Below, piece after piece: positions 52,401 to 58,400 of a stretch of 64,000 nucleotides of DNA (its first letter is position 1; each line of letters begins with the position of its first letter). This DNA comes from Pachyseris speciosa (lineage: Eukaryota > Cnidaria > Anthozoa > Scleractinia > Pachyseridae). The notes below the pieces were generated by a model. That model was not told the origin of the DNA. It made no database searches and worked only from the letters and a program-made list of their open reading frames with translations. Made by a program: the position numbers and the translations under genes. The stretch covers positions 208,501-272,500 of the forward strand of contig JAEMWC010000037.1 of the NCBI GenBank assembly GCA_016490735.1, in the 5' to 3' direction.

Positions 52401-55400
52401 CTAACCTTACTAATTATTTCCGTGATAACAAGGGATCCACTCCTAAAAAGAGTACCCTGTACATCCAACTGTGGTTTTCTATCACCATAATGATAACTAT
52501 TGTGGCCTTTTTCAGTAGAAACTTGTCTTTATGCTTATTGCAAGAAGGAAGGCTTGGTTGCTGGTTAACTTGGAATTGTAAGGGCTTGTTTTATCATTAG
52601 TCTTCTTGTTAAAGATGACCCTCTGAACATATTAAGTTATACCTCAAAAAGGTCCACACCTTTTTGTAGTACAATTTAGCTTATGTACTGTAGTGTGTAA
52701 ATTTCTCGCTTCGGATGTTTGCCATACTAATAGTACTGTGGTACAACTTGAAAAAGATGGAAAACATCCAGTACAAAAATATTGTTTGAGCACCAAATTT
52801 ACACAACCAAAAGCAGTTCTTTATGAAATAAGTACAGGGTAAATAATCACTGTATTGTCTGTTACTGCAGTTAAGCGAGTAACATTTTTAGTTTTCTAAA
52901 TCAAGTGCACTAGGGTGGCGAACATCAGCTTGCTTGTATTTCAATCAATGAAACGTAATATGAATGTGTAAAGAAATAAGGTGTGGGGGTAAAAGTACTC
53001 TCATGTTCACATGGGCTTGATGCTGAAACATACCTGTATTGATCAGCGTCAATATACATTTAAACCTTGGGTATACACAGGTAGGATTGTGATCATAGGA
53101 AGAAGATTGATGTAGCTCGGTTCGTTGTCACAGGAACTGATCTCAGTTAATGGTGAAAAGCTTCGTTTAAATGAAGAGAACAACAATCTCGACATGCGGT
53201 TAAAAGAACTCAGTGCAGAGTACACCAACAGGCTGCAGCAATACATCCATGATATAGCGGTGAGAATATCGTGATTTCACTTCCTTCTTGTCCTCCCCCA
53301 AGATTGCTTCTTCTTCTTTTTTTTTTTAGTTTTTATTGTTAATTGACAATCTACATATTACGTGACATCAGGTACCAAGTACAATTAAAATTATTGTGGT
53401 TGTTGTTGATAACAATTTCCAGTATGTACTATACACAGTAATTGCTACAATCACAGTTTTGACGTACATTTACTATTAAGTTGACCTTGATTGTCACAGT
53501 GATACAGAAACAACACACACGTACACCACACAGAGGTCTACAGGTGCACCATTCATTTCCACAGATGGTTCAGATTGTATGGACAGATTAATTGATTTCT
53601 TGAGGGGCTTTCTTCAATCTAGACCATTTCTTTTTGTATGCTTTGAAGGTATTGCCAACCTTTGCAATTTGTCTTTCACTTTCCATATATTTGTAACTTA
53701 GGGTATTTCTAAGTCTGCAGGTGTGAATATAATACCTAGCGGTAAGCAGTGCGTGGTGAAGGAGTAAGTCTCCTATATCGTCAACTATTCCAAGGCACAA
53801 TGCTGCAGAGAAAGTAGTGTTATTGAGGTCTTTGCATGAGGTTTTGAGTTAGCCACTGATTTTCTTTCCAAAAAAGCTAGACAGTGTGTTTGCATTTCCA
53901 GAACAAGTGAGTGAGTGTTTCTATACTTTCTCCACAGAATGTACAAGAATCGCTTTGTTTCAACCATATTTTGTGAAGGAAATCATTTGTTGCAACACGT
54001 CTGTGGAGCAATTTAAACTAAAACTCTCTGAACTTTCTTTCTTTTGTGCAAAGAAATGCTAATGAGTATGTATTTTTCCAGTTACATGTAACATTCAACT
54101 TGTCAGCAATTCTATCTTCAGTGGTAATCACGAGGTCACGGGTTCAAACCCCGTTGAAGTCCTGAATTTTTTCAGGCTTCTTTTCACAATTACATTCACA
54201 ACTGCGAGGATCATTCTTCATTTGAATTCTATCTTCAGCAAGCCATTTCCGCTGACTTTTTTATGGCACAGAGGCCTTTTTTCAACAAGATGCTGATCTA
54301 TCTATCTATCTAAAATCTATTTTTTTTTTATTTTTGAGTGAGGGGGAACAATTTCATTATCATCTTAAGTAGCATTACGCGGAGCTGGCGAGGGCACTTG
54401 CACTTTCTTGTTTTGCTGCAAGGCAGATATTACCTTGAAGTACTCGAGATACTTAGTTTTGACATTGAATTTGATAACAAAAGTATATTGTAACTGACAA
54501 AATTATTGCCCTCATCCGGTAAATCTCTTAGTTCCTTAACACCTGCGCTAAACCATGATTTATAGAAAATGCTTGATTCTCAATTTTTGTCAATGAATTA
54601 TGCCAAATGAGCAAAGAATTAAAATTTTGTTGCTTTTCTTTGAAGTTTATAATGGTCCAAAGCTCAGCGATTTTTCTCAAAAACAGTTCCTCAAGTTTTA
54701 ATTGGTGAATCTTTCCATTTTAGATTGCTTTGAAGTAAGGGTGTGTAGAGAGTTTTTCACAGGTGTCGTTAATTCTCTCACAAATGAAATTTCTTAGATA
54801 GCAGCTTGTTGGTGTAGTACTTTCTGAGAAATAAAGAAATGAAATGACGTTGGCCATATTAAGGAAATTAACATTCTGGTATGGTGTTTATCTAAATCTC
54901 ATCGATATGTCCGCATTTTTGCAATACTTCAGGCTAGTTGAAACCCTCAGGCTTTTCCTTTCTTCATTGGATTAAGTTCTGTTATAAGAGTCCAATATCA
55001 GATTACACTATATGTGTCGCGGTATTTTGAACTTTTCCCGTGGTCATGAGCCTGCAACAACAACAAAAAAGTCTAAGCCTTTGATGGGAATCGGACCCAG
55101 GCCACTCTGCCTGGATGCTGTACCAATGAGGTGTCAATTCATATATGATGTGTGCCCTGTACACAGCTGACATCTGTAGTGTGGACAACGAGACCCAGTA
55201 GGATGACAGTGATGATATATGGTGCAATTCATCATGATCTTCCTTTAAGTCGTGTTTTGTTGACATGGACTGTTCCTGTTCACTGCACAGGTTTTTTGTG
55301 GACAGGCCAATGAGAAACAGCTTTCAGTGGAGTCTTTACAGTCTTATATTGACGTGATGGTGAGACAGATCAGAGACTCACACGAGAAACGAGAAGAGGC

Positions 55401-58400
55401 CTTGGAAGACAGAATCCGAGAACTGAAAGCGACTGTAGGGGCCATGGTGCAGAAAAATGAGAGTTTGTCATCTGCTTACAGGCATGTACAATCATCTTTA
55501 CAAGACGATCCTCAGCTTACATACAACATATTTTATTTTATATTAACCCATTGACTACCGGCTGTTTTTACATTTTCGGAGTGATTTTCCACCTATAAAC
55601 GATGAATAGCAATTTGTGACTCTTTATTTGAACTACCAGGGAAAAGTGGTGCTGTCCTAAGCCACTGGAGGCTCAAGGTTTCTGAAAACGTCATTTTGAC
55701 GTAGCTATTTTTTATCCATGAAGCGACAACAATGGCCCAAGTTCGGTTTGCTTGCAATTTCTGCTAAATTTACAGCCATTTTTCATCTTTAGCGGCTGCC
55801 TGATGAGCATCATTAAGCGTGACGGTAGCTAAGAGTCCACTTTCTCAAAGAATCGAGCAAGGTGATGTACTTTGTTGTTGAATTTGGCTTGTTACTCGAC
55901 GAACTGGGAATTTGGCCGGTCGAACACTTAGTACCTTTGGGACTCGACTATTGATGAATTTCTCGACCTACCGCCACATATTTTGGAATTTCTGAGTACT
56001 GAAGATGACCACAAGCAGGAATTATTGGCAGTAGGTTGGAGTGGCTATGTGAAAGAATTGGGAGAAGGAACGGGTGCTGTCAAAAATTCTCATCATTTCC
56101 CAGCATGCAATGTGGTCTAGATGTTGAAAATGGCGGAATGGCCTGAATGCACTGGAACAAAAGGCTGTATCTATGCTCGGGAGAAGAATATGAACAAAAA
56201 AAGTCATTTCTAAGCTAGAAAAAGGACTGAATTTCGTTATGATGGTTGAAGTTTGGTTTTTTGGCGATGATTTCCTTAAAAAACATGAAGGCAAAAAGGG
56301 GCATTTTTGTCGTTTCTCTTTGACGTTAAAAACGGTCAGTTTCGTTCTTGTCCAAACTCAAAAGGCCATATTTGGTAAAAAATCGCTACATTTCTTGCAT
56401 TTATTGGATATCCAAATTTAAAGGGCATTCCATTTCGTGCTCACAACTAACAGTTAAGGCAATATTCGTGCAATTGAGAAAGTTGCAATGTTTTGAAGCA
56501 TGGGAGTTTTTTACGGCCGGTTTTGGCCGGCACGGGTGCCAATGGGTTAAATATACACAAACAAAACAAAAGATGTAGATGATACAATACAGACAGGGAC
56601 TCTGCAACAGCTTGCGCCAATTACTGCATGCCCCGGAACACAAAAAATTAAAATTAAAATTACAGTAAAATGTCTCGTTAGTACAATGTAGCAGCAGTCA
56701 ATGTTTCTTGTCATATTTTCAGTTGTTTTTATTTTAAAAAAAGGATATTTTTATATAGTAAGGGCTCCTCTGTAATGAAAATAAACCCAAAGCAGGACAC
56801 AGGGCAACGATGAGTGAGCTCACATACCTCACATGTGAGCTTTCAAGAGCATGGGAACACTGAGCTTTCTGAACACAGTCAAATAACAACAGCAGAACAA
56901 GGCATAACAAATTTACATCTATAGTACAACTTCAATGGTTTTCAATTTTATTTTCAATACTGTAAACAGGTGTTTTAAAAGGGTGTGTTTTGATATCTCT
57001 GGTTTCCATTAAAACAGAATGTCAGGCAAGATGCTTCATCAATAAATCATATTCCCAATGGGGTACCGATAATGTTAAGGCATTTAAATACATTCAAATG
57101 CATGTCACACATGTGCACATTGGGGATCATAAACAGCTAGCCCCTTGACACTTATTCATTAGCTTACCTCACTCTCCCCATCCATCAACTGGGAATAAAA
57201 TCCCCCCTCCCCCCCCACATCAGTTTTTGGAGGTGTGGGTGTCGAGACCAAGCATTATACAATAAGTGTTGACGATGGTGTTATCTCAAGTGTCGTGTTG
57301 TAATTCTAATCTGACTGATCGGCCAACAGAAGAAACCTCTATATCATGGCAGGGTTAATTTAATAGTCTGAATTTCAACCGTCTCCTCCCAGGGCCGTGG
57401 CTTAGGGGGAAGAGACGGCTGAAATTTAGACTATTAAGTTAATTGCCTTATAGGGAACTAACAAACCTAAACACCTCAGCCAGAATTTAGCAAGCACGCT
57501 GTATGTTTGACAGAGTGGTTAAAATTGTGAAACAAGAACCAAAGTTGTCTATTTCCACAGCTTTTTATGCGGTAAAAGTAACATGTCAAATGCAGCATAT
57601 TACTTTTTAAGAGATTTTGTTGACATTGTTTCAACCACAAAAAAAGAAAGAAAGAAAGAAAAAAATATCAAAAAGGGCCTTCAAACTTGTTTTGTTTTTC
57701 TGAAGACCAGCTTCATTTTAAGCATCAAATGACATTGCAACTTCAGACTGTGCTGTTGTTTTGTAAGCGTTGTTTTATAATCCGTTGTGCCTTGTCTGTC
57801 ATCATCAGAATGCTTAAGTATGATATGCAGAGCAACGGAGAAAACGAGGCACCAAATGGTCACCAAGCGGAGTTGTACCTTCCCTCAGAGAGAGAACTTC
57901 AAATGGCACAGGTTGGCCTCTTAATTTGGGATAGACAAGTCCTTGTTATCCTCAGTCAGATTTATTAACAGTTTTTGTTTAACGCTAAACAATAATACAA
58001 TATCATTGCTTTTGCGAAGAAAAAAATTCTGAAAAGCTGATGAAGACATTTGTGTACTTTACAAAGGCATCCTTGACTTCAGAGAAATATATACTTCCCT
58101 GAGAGGCATACGTTTTGTAGGCTCTGCCGCAGAAGGATTTTGAAAATTTTTACAAGGTGTTATATTCTGTCTGTGGTGAAGGGTGCAGTTGTAGATAACT
58201 GTCCATCTTAAATAAACATGACGTAATAGCTTTATTAATAAATAGTTTTATTCCTTCCAAAGCAAGGCACGTGAACAGATTTATTTATTTATTTATTTAT
58301 TTGGTTACTTCCATTTAGTGAAAATGACATTACCAAAAAAAATATACATATATTCACTAAATGAGGGACTAACGTACGGACTCGAAGTCCCAGCGAGGTC

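Noticed and set aside
55487..55488. GT donor for the exon starting at 55291
   Set aside because: Using this GT gives phase 0, which does not fit the following exon's single leading base. The GC donor five bases upstream does.
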